From the IMG/VR virus record IMGVR_UViG_3300050821_003452, positions 1 through 64,000 of that record: a DNA stretch of 64,000 bases. One strand, 5' to 3'. The notes under the pieces were generated by a model. The model was not told the DNA's origin. It saw nothing but the letters and a program-made list of their open reading frames with translations, and did not search any database. The stretch comes from a virus. This document shows positions 22,858 to 30,173 of this stretch, one piece after another; position 1 is the first letter of the stretch; each line of letters starts with the position of its first letter. Both the position numbers and the translations under genes were made by a program.

Positions 22858-24020
22858 TAATCAACCGTTCGCCCAAAGGGCGCGCGGAGCTTGTTGTGGG
22901 CAGCGAAGTTCACAAATACGACGGGAAAGGGCGGTTCCTTGCCAAAGGAACCCGTCTCTAAATCTGTGAAAAAGATCATGCCAACTGATCCGGCATATTC
23001 TTCGTTCACAAGCTTCATGAGACTTTCAAAGTGCGTCCCTCCGCCCCCGCGAGGCTTCCATTCAATGACACCCTGCGAGTTGGTTACGACCGAAATTGAC
23101 TTCGGTTCAGTGTCCACGGCAATAAGCGTGGCTTGGTTGATAATATTCTCGTCCAAAACCGCTGACGCCTCTGTCTTCATGGCTTTCAACATATCATCAC
23201 TCACAGAGCCAGATACGTCAAATACCAACAGAAGATTGTAGATATTGTCATCGGCATAACCCGGCATAATCGGGTCCTGCCTACGACGATTTACGCGGGT
23301 CCAAGAACGACTTTCGCGTGATTTGGCATCGCGCGACATATCCCGGATAATATCCCGCCAATTCAGTTTCTCGACTGGCAATAATTCTTCTACCAATCGC
23401 TGAATGTTGGCCGGCATATTGCCGGCCTTCTTGGCCTTGTCAGAGGCGTTTGCTACCGCGCGTGACCAATCCTTGGCTGCCTGATCGGCCTCTTCCTGAT
23501 CTTCCGGAGAGGGGTCTTCCATGCCGCCCGGTTGGTTAGCACCGTTTTCACCATCGCTTTGGCCTTTGCCGCCGCCTTTGCCACCACCACCTTTCTTGCT
23601 TTCCTGTTCTTCCAGAAGCTCATAAATCTCTTCCGCAGCTTTATTAGGATAAAGCCCATCGCCTTTCATTAACTCGGGATGTTGTGGAAAATACTGATGA
23701 ACCAATGGCCTTACTGAAAAGTCAGTGGCTTGGTTCCACTTGTCCTTGTCGCGGGACTTCCTGCGGGGAACATGCGCCAATGCAAGGTGCATGATCACTT
23801 CAAGAATATCGCCCTCAATGTACTGATCATTTTCCTTGACGTATTCCGGATTGAAAAAGATGTTGATGCCGTTAGTCCAGATTGCGGGCCTACGGTCACT
23901 TTCTTCAAGCCGGGCATTGAACAGAAGGGACGCAAAGAAAGGATTGCGCCGCGCGATACGTTCGCGTGCCACCAATACCCGTCGCATTGCATCCGTATAT
24001 TTGGTATTCCAGTTCCACAT
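22854..24020 (-). CDS. VWA-domain protein with degenerate metallopeptidase-like N-terminus
   Basis: 388 residues. The N-terminal 130 resemble the DUF2201-type metallopeptidase-like region: EVIMHLALAHVPRR keeps His78 and His83 but has lost the usual HE pair. A Gly/Lys/Glu linker follows (about 140-195). The C-terminus is a von Willebrand A domain with MIDAS motif DVSGSVS (268-274) and an FFTDLETG block. VWA proteins work with MoxR AAA ATPases, and one is encoded directly upstream. Likely a chaperone-like or metal-insertion machine; substrate unknown. Confidence 0.8.
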   Translation of the reverse strand: MWNWNTKYTDAMRRVLVARERIARRNPFFASLLFNARLEESDRRPAIWTNGINIFFNPEYVKENDQYIEGDILEVIMHLALAHVPRRKSRDKDKWNQATDFSVRPLVHQYFPQHPELMKGDGLYPNKAAEEIYELLEEQESKKGGGGKGGGKGQSDGENGANQPGGMEDPSPEDQEEADQAAKDWSRAVANASDKAKKAGNMPANIQRLVEELLPVEKLNWRDIIRDMSRDAKSRESRSWTRVNRRRQDPIMPGYADDNIYNLLLVFDVSGSVSDDMLKAMKTEASAVLDENIINQATLIAVDTEPKSISVVTNSQGVIEWKPRGGGGTHFESLMKLVNEEYAGSVGMIFFTDLETGSFGKEPPFPVVFVNFAAHNKLRAPFGRTVDY

Positions 24021-24027
24021 GATTTGT

Positions 24028-24080
24028 TCCCTCTTTATGAAGCATGTCGCTTCGTGCTGCCCTAGATTGCTCTAGGGCAG
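24028..24080 (-). promoter_or_regulatory. Double stem-loop leader, copy 2
   Basis: Minus-strand order: a 10-base stem CTGCCCTAGA/TCTAGGGCAG with loop GCAA (24057-24080), a GNRA tetraloop in RNA; then GAAGC/GCTTC (24039-24053); then AGAGGGAAC and the VWA start at 24020. Confidence 0.7.
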
Positions 24081-24092
24081 TGTCGAAACGTC

Positions 24093-25115
24093 TTACTTCT
24101 TATCAACCGCTTCCTGTACCAAGCTCGCCAAGTCTTTGTTGGACTTGAGACTGGTATCGCGCGCCATGGCTTCGTGTGCGGCCATGGAACGGATATCCGG
24201 AGTAAGCCGCGAAAGATACTCGGCAAACTTGGAGGCGTTCTTGAGGTCGATGTTCTTGGCCACGGCAGACGCCACAACATACTGATAGTGTGGATCAGTC
24301 GGGACCTTGGCCTTGCTCGGATTAGCCAGAATATCGCCCATCTTGGGAAGTCCCGCCGCAAGGTTATTGATGAACGTCATAAACTGACGCGAAAAGCCGT
24401 CACCAAGAATAGCCTGAGCATTGTTCTCAAGAACAGCCTTGGAGCTATCCATTGAGAGGTTTTTCAGGACCTTGTTGAAGCTTTCCAAAGACCTTGGCGT
24501 CGGAAATGCCGGATCAGTCTGCGATACCTTGTGAATATCGTCAGGCCGAAGTGTCAAATACGCGACAAGGCGCGGGTCCCAACCCCAGATTTTCATCTTT
24601 TCGATCAAACCCGGAGCGTCGGGTTCCACACTGACATGCGCCATGCGGTTCTCAAGAGGCTTCAGCATCTTGTTATCGCCGCCGCCGTCAGTCCGGGTAT
24701 TGCTTGCCAGCAAAACGCGGTTTTTGTTGGGCAACGGAAAGCCGCCCAAACCACGATCCAGCACAAGGCTATAAGCCATCTGCTGAAGCTGTACACTCGC
24801 ATGTCCGAACTCGTCATAGAACATCACGTGCATATTGCCGTCTTCCTGCGGAATGAATGCAGGCCGCGTCCAATAAGTCGCACGATTGTCCTTGTCGATA
24901 ATCGGCATGCCAGTGCCATCCACAATATCCTTTGTGGAAAGCCGGGTATCATGCAAGATCGAAGTGCCGTATTCTTTGACTATGGCTGGCAAGACTTCGT
25001 TCTTGATGATAGAAGACTTGCCCACACCAGTCGGGCCATAGATCATTACCGGAACATCGGCAAAGACCAAAGGCAAGACGGTATCTGCAAGCTTGGTTAT
25101 TTTCACCTTAAGCAT
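24093..25115 (-). CDS. MoxR-type AAA+ ATPase
   Basis: 340 residues from the ATG at 25115 with GAGAGGGAAAA ahead. Walker A is GPTGVGKSS (27-35), Walker B VMFYDEFGHA, and sensor 1 VLLASNT. MoxR ATPases pair with VWA proteins to activate or remodel targets, and the VWA gene is next downstream. The C-terminal helical part (about 200-340) is typical in length. With the upstream helical protein this forms a three-gene set of a kind seen in other phages. Confidence 0.8.
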   Translation of the reverse strand: MLKVKITKLADTVLPLVFADVPVMIYGPTGVGKSSIIKNEVLPAIVKEYGTSILHDTRLSTKDIVDGTGMPIIDKDNRATYWTRPAFIPQEDGNMHVMFYDEFGHASVQLQQMAYSLVLDRGLGGFPLPNKNRVLLASNTRTDGGGDNKMLKPLENRMAHVSVEPDAPGLIEKMKIWGWDPRLVAYLTLRPDDIHKVSQTDPAFPTPRSLESFNKVLKNLSMDSSKAVLENNAQAILGDGFSRQFMTFINNLAAGLPKMGDILANPSKAKVPTDPHYQYVVASAVAKNIDLKNASKFAEYLSRLTPDIRSMAAHEAMARDTSLKSNKDLASLVQEAVDKK

Positions 25116-25122
25116 GTTTGAT

Positions 25123-25181
25123 TTTCCCTCTCGTCTGAGCAACATTGCTCACCAATGCGCTATATGGCTAGTACAGCGCAT
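25123..25181 (-). promoter_or_regulatory. Double stem-loop leader, copy 3
   Basis: Minus-strand order: ATGCGCT/AGCGCAT stem with a 13-base loop (25155-25181), TGAGCA/TGCTCA stem (25136-25151), then GAGAGGGAAAA and the start at 25115. The second stem differs in sequence from copies 1-2 but keeps full pairing. Confidence 0.65.
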
Positions 25182-25196
25182 GGCGTGAACAGTGAT

Positions 25197-25388
25197 TTAC
25201 GCATACCTGCTATGCGTTATTGAGGTATCAAGACTGTATCCATGAGACCACACTTTTAGCGTTGTGCCGTCCGTAAAGGTAAGGATAATTGTCTCGTTAT
25301 TCCCGTTGGTATTGTTGGCAGTGTCCATTGCCATGTATTCGGCATGAGAAATGGTCTTGCCAACAAGCTCAAAGATATTCACTGGCAT
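25197..25388 (-). CDS. Small protein coupled to the MoxR partner
   Basis: 63 residues from the ATG at 25388 (GGTGGA ahead), overlapping the upstream gene by 20 bases. It is a beta-rich small domain (ETIILTFTDGTTLKVWSHG) that looks like a compact sheet. Unknown function. Confidence 0.5.
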   Translation of the reverse strand: MPVNIFELVGKTISHAEYMAMDTANNTNGNNETIILTFTDGTTLKVWSHGYSLDTSITHSRYA

Positions 25389-26325
25389 CTTCCACCATCG
25401 AAGTGATTTCCTTGTCCCGCAAATCAAGACTTGCGAGCGTGGCCATGACTTCGTTAGCTACTTCCAGAGCTTTTGGCTTGCCATAAGGCGCAACAGGATC
25501 GTTGAACCTTTCAGGCCTGCGGCGCCAGTAGTCTGCGCTGAAATAAGTCAACCGGCCTAAATCAGTGATGACTTTCTTGATTTGCTTGTTCTCAGTCAGA
25601 TTAAGCTTCTCAAGAATTTTTTGAGTATCCCTGATATTATCGATCAAGCTATCATGAATTTTGCCAAGTAATTCGCCCGTAGAAGGCTCTACTTTGACGT
25701 TTTCAAGCTTGTCAATAAAGGCCTGCACGACTTCTCTTGCGCGCCTTACCATGTCATGAGAAGCATCAACTAGCCGTTCTTCGATTTCAGCCTCAATGGA
25801 AGCTTTCGCTTCGCTTGCTGCCTCTTTCGAAATTTCAGCCATCAAATGCCCACTATCAGGCATAGGCCAATAACTAACCTTTGCCGTGAATAGCGCCTTA
25901 GCCTCGTCTTGGCTAGGATATTGCCGGCTATCGAATAACGGTCCTAAATCCCTTTCACTGGCTGCAACAAGTGCAGGATAGTAAAAGATATATTCGGAGC
26001 GCGCGTCTTCTAAATCTTTCAGCGCGGCATTTACGTCATAGCGAAAAGCCTCCAGTGTTTTCACTGGAATCAATCGCATGTTTTCATTTCCCCATGGCAG
26101 GGTATAACGGTAGACGACTTCGCGAACGCGCTGGCTTGCCGCTAATATCCTCTTGACCGTTTTATGATTGCGGTCGATCAGATAAGTAGAGGCTTGCGCA
26201 CGCTTGTCAGATACATGATATGTATTCTGAACCAACGTTGAAGCTTTACTATTCTTGCGTTGGCCAAGCAATCCGCCGTTGGAAATGGTGACAGATACCA
26301 GCATTGCTTTCTTAGTGATATCCAT
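25369..26325 (-). CDS. Helical partner of the MoxR-VWA pair (DUF3150-like)
   Basis: 318 residues from the ATG at 26325 with AGAGAGGGA ahead. It is mostly helical with a long coiled-coil region (about 165-270: EISKEAASEAKASIEAEIEE and following) and an N-terminal VSVTISNGGLLGQRK. In several phages a protein of this general shape, DUF3150, sits next to CobS/CobT-like AAA and VWA genes. The family call is tentative; the neighbourhood is the main support. Confidence 0.5.
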   Translation of the reverse strand: MDITKKAMLVSVTISNGGLLGQRKNSKASTLVQNTYHVSDKRAQASTYLIDRNHKTVKRILAASQRVREVVYRYTLPWGNENMRLIPVKTLEAFRYDVNAALKDLEDARSEYIFYYPALVAASERDLGPLFDSRQYPSQDEAKALFTAKVSYWPMPDSGHLMAEISKEAASEAKASIEAEIEERLVDASHDMVRRAREVVQAFIDKLENVKVEPSTGELLGKIHDSLIDNIRDTQKILEKLNLTENKQIKKVITDLGRLTYFSADYWRRRPERFNDPVAPYGKPKALEVANEVMATLASLDLRDKEITSMVEDASEYL

Positions 26326-26329
26326 TTGA

Positions 26330-26381
26330 TCCCTCTCTCTATTAGAGCTTAATGCTCTATGCTGCACTGTTGCCAGTGCAG
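26330..26381 (-). promoter_or_regulatory. Double stem-loop leader, copy 4
   Basis: Minus-strand order: CTGCACTG/CAGTGCAG stem with GCAA tetraloop (26362-26381), AGAGC/GCTCT stem (26344-26358), then AGAGAGGGA and the start at 26325. The AGAGC/GCTCT pair replaces GAAGC/GCTTC with matched changes on both arms. Confidence 0.7.
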
Positions 26382-26392
26382 AGGTAGAACAT

Positions 26393-26611
26393 TCAGGAGT
26401 TAAGCCAATCCTTGGCCGCTTTCATGGCTTCTTTATAATTGACTACGGCAATGGTATTGCCGGCTATCGCCGTAGGATAAATGGGTTTCCCGTTTTCGTC
26501 GCGGAAATAGATTTCCCAACCTTGACCATAATGGCGAACGCCAACGTGGCCTTTTGATCCCTCAAAACTATACCACTGGTTGGCAAGTTTCTTGCGTGCT
26601 ATCTTATTCAT
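26393..26611 (-). CDS. Small protein, unknown
   Basis: 72 residues: basic N-terminus, beta-rich middle (GSKGHVGVRHYGQGWEIYFR) and a C-terminal helix (KEAMKAAKDWLNS). It has the double stem-loop leader and AGAGGGAAG site. It resembles small host-takeover proteins in size only. Confidence 0.6.
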   Translation of the reverse strand: MNKIARKKLANQWYSFEGSKGHVGVRHYGQGWEIYFRDENGKPIYPTAIAGNTIAVVNYKEAMKAAKDWLNS

Positions 26612-26615
26612 GTGC

Positions 26616-26666
26616 TTCCCTCTCTATTGAAGCTTAATGCTTCTCACTACCGCTCGTAAGCGGTAG
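26616..26666 (-). promoter_or_regulatory. Double stem-loop leader, copy 5
   Basis: Minus-strand order: CTACCGCT/AGCGGTAG stem with TACG loop (26647-26666), a UNCG tetraloop in RNA; then GAAGC/GCTTC (26629-26643); then AGAGAGGGAAG and the start at 26611. The conserved GAAACATT box (26671-26678, plus strand) lies before the stem. Confidence 0.7.
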
Positions 26667-26676
26667 GACAGAAACA

Positions 26677-26979
26677 TTAGAGCGTGGCAGTTTTGCCTTT
26701 ACTGCCGTAGAATTGCAGACTTTCTTGATCCCGCAGAATTGTCTCATATTCGACGGTATCAATTCCCGTTGCCGCCAAAAACCGGAACGTATCGAAATTG
26801 TCGTTTGTGCTTCGTAGATAGTCTGCAAACAAACGGGCAATTTCGAGGCGTTTATCAGGGCTAACGCGCGAGATAATGCCGGCGATATATGCAAAGTGTC
26901 GATGTTGCATAAATCCGGATTTTATCACTCTTGCGCTAACCCTGTCCTTGGCTAGTGCCGATTTAGCTGATAACGGCAT
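26677..26979 (-). CDS. Tagged helical protein
   Basis: 100 residues from the ATG at 26979; a longer start at 27036 overlaps the upstream gene more. Helical body (SPDKRLEIARLFADYLRSTN) and a C-terminal TVEYETILRDQESLQF, which matches the shared tag loosely, followed by 11 residues. It is the most distant tag copy. Confidence 0.55.
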   Translation of the reverse strand: MPLSAKSALAKDRVSARVIKSGFMQHRHFAYIAGIISRVSPDKRLEIARLFADYLRSTNDNFDTFRFLAATGIDTVEYETILRDQESLQFYGSKGKTATL

Positions 26980-27169
26980 TTTTCTTTGCCTTTCTATAAG
27001 CCACAATGGCTGCATAAATCTTTTGCTCAGGTTCATGCGTCATTTCAGCGATGTTCTTGACGGTTTCATGTAACGCAAGGGCAATGCCTTTGTTTCTGCC
27101 AAGCCTAAACGAGGCATAAACGCCAAGGCCATAAACTAGGCCGATCATGAGATAATTTTCTATTGCCAT
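26963..27169 (-). CDS. Small membrane-anchored protein
   Basis: 68 residues: an N-terminal hydrophobic segment (LMIGLVYGLGVYASF) and a basic helical tail (KIYAAIVAYRKAKKN). TTCCCTCT on the plus strand gives an AGAGGGAA site before the ATG. It is coupled to the next gene by a 17-base overlap. Confidence 0.55.
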   Translation of the reverse strand: MAIENYLMIGLVYGLGVYASFRLGRNKGIALALHETVKNIAEMTHEPEQKIYAAIVAYRKAKKNAVIS

Positions 27170-27177
27170 GGTTCCCT

Positions 27178-27384
27178 CTATTCGTCGTTTGGAGTTTCGA
27201 TTAAATCTGGCAAATCGGGCGGAATAGCTGCGGCAATTTCAAGTTTGCCTAACAGCCAGTCCCAATATCCAAGGCGCGTATTGTCCTCAGATACGTCCCG
27301 CTGCCAGTCGGCAACCGGAAATTTATCGTTCTCTTTCCAGATGCCGCCGTGTTCGTCTGCCAGCAAATAAGCTTCCGGGGACAT
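27178..27384 (-). CDS. Small acidic protein, unknown
   Basis: 68 residues, acidic, Trp-rich (DWQRDVSEDNTRLGYWDWLL). It overlaps the stop of the upstream gene by one base. DNA-mimic-like composition is possible, but nothing specific supports it. Confidence 0.55.
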   Translation of the reverse strand: MSPEAYLLADEHGGIWKENDKFPVADWQRDVSEDNTRLGYWDWLLGKLEIAAAIPPDLPDLIETPNDE

Positions 27385-27641
27385 TATTTTGCCCTCTTGT
27401 TATCTGCCCGATAACCTTTTCGGTTATAAGCATATGAAGCTTTCGGCGCAGTGAAAGTCACAACCTTAGGCGTAGGCTGCCCGACATGCTGGCGCGCGTC
27501 TTTAAGTGTCTTATGCGCGACAATCTGCGAGGCATCGCCAATGCTGCTTTCCCGCACGGTTTGATACCGCACTGTTTCGCCGCGAATATTGGAAACCTTT
27601 TGGATTGCATGACCGTTGTAACGGTCGATTGTTCTTAACAT
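27384..27641 (-). CDS. Small basic protein, unknown
   Basis: 85 residues, basic, with the double stem-loop leader. Sequence RQHVGQPTPKVVTFTAPKAS then Lys/Arg-rich end (YNRKGYRADNKRAK). Possibly nucleic-acid binding. Confidence 0.55.
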   Translation of the reverse strand: MLRTIDRYNGHAIQKVSNIRGETVRYQTVRESSIGDASQIVAHKTLKDARQHVGQPTPKVVTFTAPKASYAYNRKGYRADNKRAK

Positions 27642-27645
27642 GGTT

Positions 27646-27705
27646 ATTCCCTCTCTCTATGGTGAAGCAAAATGCTTCGCAATGTAGTAGGATTAGCTAC
27701 TACAT
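27646..27705 (-). promoter_or_regulatory. Double stem-loop leader, copy 6
   Basis: Minus-strand order: ATGTAGTAG/CTACTACAT stem, 9 bases (27682-27705), GAAGCA/TGCTTC stem (27664-27678), then AGAGAGGGAAT and the start at 27641. GAAACATTCA box beside it at 27709-27718. Confidence 0.7.
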
Positions 27706-27715
27706 GCCGAAACAT

Positions 27716-28108
27716 TCAAGCGTTGGCAAATTCAATCCAGTCCGATACATTGGGCGCGTATTCGTGATGATAGTCGAAATTGAAATTATCTAATTCCGCC
27801 TCAGGAATAAGATAATCTGCGATATTATCACGCCAAGCTATTTCGTAATCATCCCATTTGCGAGAGATTAAATATTCCAGATGCCTGTTATTGTCCCAAG
27901 CCTCATTCCATGTTCGGTCCCTCCATCCGCCGCGCTTGATAACCATCATTTCCGAATAAACCATGCTGGCATTATTTGCCCAGTTTCGGGAATACGGATT
28001 GCCAACCATAGGCAAGGGATGCTTGTATTTGCCAAGCCGTGATGGCATTGTCAGGCCGGTTTTGAATTTATACGGCCAAGCTTGAAAGCCTGCTTTCTTC
28101 TTTGCCAT
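27716..28108 (-). CDS. Small aromatic-rich protein, unknown
   Basis: 130 residues from the ATG at 28108 with AGAGGGAAAATATC ahead; the longer frame to 28255 reads back through the leader and is rejected. Trp/Tyr/Asn-rich (WRDRTWNEAWDNNRHLEYLI, KWDDYEIAWRDNIADYLIPE). No family known to me. Confidence 0.6.
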   Translation of the reverse strand: MAKKKAGFQAWPYKFKTGLTMPSRLGKYKHPLPMVGNPYSRNWANNASMVYSEMMVIKRGGWRDRTWNEAWDNNRHLEYLISRKWDDYEIAWRDNIADYLIPEAELDNFNFDYHHEYAPNVSDWIEFANA

Positions 28109-28111
28109 GAT

Positions 28112-28164
28112 ATTTTCCCTCTCAATGAAGCTTGAGTGCTTCCCAATGCGGCGCGAACGCCGCA
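28112..28164 (-). promoter_or_regulatory. Double stem-loop leader, copy 7
   Basis: Minus-strand order: TGCGGCG/CGCCGCA stem with TTCG loop (28147-28164), a classic UUCG tetraloop in RNA; then GAAGC/GCTTC (28127-28142); then AGAGGGAAAATATC and the start at 28108. Confidence 0.75.
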
Positions 28165-28176
28165 CGGCGGAAACAT

Positions 28177-28287
28177 TCATTTGGCTTTGTAAGTGATTTG
28201 CACATTTTGACCGATAAGCCAGTGTCCAATTCGCAAAAATTGGACCCCTAGCCAAATACGGTAATTGCGCTTAAGCCAGATATTCAT
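28177..28287 (-). CDS. Micro-protein, basic
   Basis: 36 residues (MNIWLKRNYRIWLGVQFLRI, then GHWLIGQNVQITYKAK), starting in an ATGA overlap with the upstream gene. Amphipathic and basic; may associate with membrane. Confidence 0.45.
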   Translation of the reverse strand: MNIWLKRNYRIWLGVQFLRIGHWLIGQNVQITYKAK

Positions 28288-28454
28288 GGGCGCATAATTT
28301 CGAAGTGCCGATAACCTTCGCGCCAGCGCCGTGCTTTCCAAGTGAGTGGATTGTACGGATTGGCGTGAATTGAATATCCCTTGCCGGCCATAACGAAACC
28401 TGTTTCGAAAGCTTCGTCGCGACCTGCGATGGCTGTTGCTAGACTGTAGATCAT
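28284..28454 (-). CDS. Small protein, unknown
   Basis: 56 residues from the ATG at 28454 with AGAGGGAAAATATC ahead. Basic and aromatic (KGYSIHANPYNPLTWKARRW). Carries the double stem-loop leader. Confidence 0.55.
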   Translation of the reverse strand: MIYSLATAIAGRDEAFETGFVMAGKGYSIHANPYNPLTWKARRWREGYRHFEIMRP

Positions 28455-28457
28455 GAT

Positions 28458-28515
28458 ATTTTCCCTCTCGATATAGAGCACAATGCTCTAGACTGTGCTG
28501 GAATAACCAGCACAG
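28458..28515 (-). promoter_or_regulatory. Double stem-loop leader, copy 8
   Basis: Minus-strand order: CTGTGCTGG/CCAGCACAG stem, 9 bases (28493-28515), TAGAGCA/TGCTCTA stem (28474-28490), then GAGAGGGAAAATATC and the start at 28454. Confidence 0.7.
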
Positions 28516-28526
28516 GGTTAGAACAT

Positions 28527-28589
28527 TTATCGCCGTTTATGCTTGGCAAATAACGACTGGGAGGCGAAAAACCTGAAAACATATTTCAT
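28527..28589 (-). CDS. Possible 20-residue peptide
   Basis: Open frame MKYVFRFFASQSLFAKHKRR starting 4 bases after the upstream stop. Basic and hydrophobic. Too short to judge; listed because other cassettes here end in such coupled micro-genes. Confidence 0.25.
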   Translation of the reverse strand: MKYVFRFFASQSLFAKHKRR

Positions 28590-28593
28590 GGTT

Positions 28594-28815
28594 TTATGCC
28601 CAATGGTCGATATTAGTGACCCACATATTGCGCGGCGAAGTCTCGCCCTTGCGGCGATATAACTTGACGTTATATGGCCGGCCGTCATCGTGGAAAAATT
28701 CGAAGATATCGAATGTATTCACCGATTTCGGGATAGGACCATGCAACGGGACAAGCGGCATGCTCCAATCGGTATTTGCGGGGCGATCCTGATCATATTC
28801 GCTTTGCTCTGACAT
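28594..28815 (-). CDS. Small protein, unknown
   Basis: 73 residues: acidic N-terminus (SEQSEYDQDRPANTDW), then VNTFDIFEFFHDDGRPYNVK and KGETSPRNMWVTNIDHW. TAGAGGGAAATATTC precedes the ATG. It has the double stem-loop leader. Confidence 0.55.
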   Translation of the reverse strand: MSEQSEYDQDRPANTDWSMPLVPLHGPIPKSVNTFDIFEFFHDDGRPYNVKLYRRKGETSPRNMWVTNIDHWA

Positions 28816-28818
28816 GAA

Positions 28819-28881
28819 TATTTCCCTCTATTTAGAGCGTCCTAAATGGACTAACCCGCTAGGTGTTCTAATACCTAGCGG
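28819..28881 (-). promoter_or_regulatory. Double stem-loop leader, copy 9
   Basis: Minus-strand order: CCGCTAGGT/ACCTAGCGG stem, 9 bases (28856-28881), GTCC/GGAC stem (28839-28851), then AGAGGGAAATATTC and the start at 28815. The short stem is wholly different in sequence from GAAGC/GCTTC. Confidence 0.65.
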
Positions 28882-28887
28882 AATAAA

Positions 28888-29163
28888 TTAAGCAGCAACC
28901 ATTTCGCGATAATTCGCGGCGGTTTTGAACGCTTGTGCCGTGGCGCGCATGTAATTTTTGTACACACTCGGCATAACTAGTTCCGCAATCTGCCAGTGAT
29001 AGTCGGCATAATGCGCAACGCGTTCTTGGTAGGCTTCCCAAGCTGGAATGCGGATGCTTTCATAAACATCCTGTTGAGCGGGCGAAAGCAAATCGGCGGC
29101 CAACTCGCCCCAATTTACTTCTGCCAAGTCATCCAGCGCCAAGGCTTCAGAAAGTGTAAGCAT
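28888..29163 (-). CDS. Small helical acidic protein, first gene of the cassette run
   Basis: 91 residues, helical (SEALALDDLAEVNWGELAAD, NYMRATAQAFKTAANYREMV). AGAGGGAAC precedes the ATG. It is the promoter-proximal gene of the minus-strand run of small cassettes. No family recognised. Confidence 0.55.
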   Translation of the reverse strand: MLTLSEALALDDLAEVNWGELAADLLSPAQQDVYESIRIPAWEAYQERVAHYADYHWQIAELVMPSVYKNYMRATAQAFKTAANYREMVAA

Positions 29164-29166
29164 GGA

Positions 29167-29269
29167 ATGTTCCCTCTATTGATTGACCGTAAATGGTCTA
29201 ACAGCCGTCGAGGGATAGCCTTTCAACCCTAGAAAGCCTTGTGGGCGATCAGGCGGAATAGGCTATCCC
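29167..29269 (-). promoter_or_regulatory. Double stem-loop leader, copy 10 (with long distal arm)
   Basis: GACC/GGTC stem (29185-29198) next to the AGAGGGAAC site, preceded on the minus strand by a larger inverted repeat GGGATAGCCT/AGGCTATCCC (29212-29221 with 29260-29269) enclosing 38 bases. Leader of the first gene of the run. Confidence 0.6.
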
Positions 29270-29921
29270 CCTAGGCCAAACGTAAGAAAACCTCCCAGCG
29301 GGCTTTGTAAGCCGTTTGAGGGGCATTCTAGAAAGGGAAAGGGTGCAGTCTTTAAGACTGCTATCATGCTAAGATGCAATGCTTTGATTTTTATCCCCTA
29401 ATCAACACTCTCGACCGTTCACGGCTTGCTAGGGTTTATTCGTGGAATTACCAAATGCGCGCGATGGCGTTCTTTTGGATTTGCCCGATACCTACTGATT
29501 AGAGGGGATAGCGCGGTTTTTCCCTTAGGTTACCCTCTGATTGCGTCCCCGCGCTGTTTCCGGACCTTGATCCGGGCTTTGGGTTGGCTGGCACTGTAAG
29601 GTGCCTCATACTCTCGCCTAAGCTAACTGTCACCGTTGGCTTGCCGTCTTATGATCCTAGAGCGCTCCGTAGTCGGGAAGCACGTTAACGGTTTCTAGCT
29701 TGGCAATGGAACCGGGCAATTTATGAAGTCTTGCCAAGACTTGGCTAGGGCTTGATCGGCCTAGCGAGTGAAGTGGGTTGGTATGTGATCTCCTAGTGAA
29801 TTAAACTAAGGCAAGACATACTCTCTTGCCAGCCATTGAGAAGTCATGGAAATGCATGGCTGCTATGCAAAAACGCATAACCTGCTATAATCGACGCGTC
29901 GAATATGGAGTGGGCAGGGAC
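29270..29921. ncRNA. Structured intergenic region, candidate noncoding RNA or control region
   Basis: No convincing gene in about 650 bases between divergent units. Inverted repeats: GCAGTC/GACTGC (29345-29361), CCGGA/TCCGG and GGCAC/GTGCC further right, and a GCCAAG/CTTGGC pair near 29740. AGAGGG/CCCTCT (29501-29506 with 29533-29538) and AGCGCGG/CCGCGCT (29510-29516 with 29549-29555) interlock as an H-type pseudoknot. ATCCCCTAATCA (29393-29404) can pair instead with 29496-29509, so two exclusive folds exist. Either strand could be transcribed. Function unknown. Confidence 0.4.
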
Positions 29922-30173
29922 ATGAATATCACGGTTGATATTGGGCAAATCCTTATGGGAATTGCACAATTGGTTACGGTTGGATTATTGGTTCGCAACA
30001 TGAAAGCCGGCAGAAGGCGCGACAAGGCAATCGAGGAAATACATCTTGCTACTAACAGCATGAAAGACGCGCTGGTGTCGGCCACAGAAAAGGAAAGCTT
30101 CGCGCGTGGCGTCAGGTCTGGCGAGTTGTCATCGATGAATATCAACCATCGGAAGGCTGATGATAAAGGGTAA
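29922..30173 (+). CDS. Small membrane-anchored protein
   Basis: 83 residues from the ATG at 29922 (AGGGAC ahead). One span (IGQILMGIAQLVTVGLLV) then a basic patch (RRRDK) and helical tail ending in ATEKESFARGVRSGE. This layout is seen in small phage membrane proteins. It stands alone in a largely noncoding region. Confidence 0.5.
   Translation: MNITVDIGQILMGIAQLVTVGLLVRNMKAGRRRDKAIEEIHLATNSMKDALVSATEKESFARGVRSGELSSMNINHRKADDKG

Noticed and set aside
24057-28881. Distal stems of the leaders as Rho-independent terminators
   Set aside because: None has a following U-run on the transcribed strand, and the stems sit in front of another stem and a ribosome site.
22201-29269. Regularly spaced repeats that could suggest a CRISPR-like array
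   Set aside because: The repeats are stem-loop leaders with different sequences and genes between them, not identical direct repeats with spacers.
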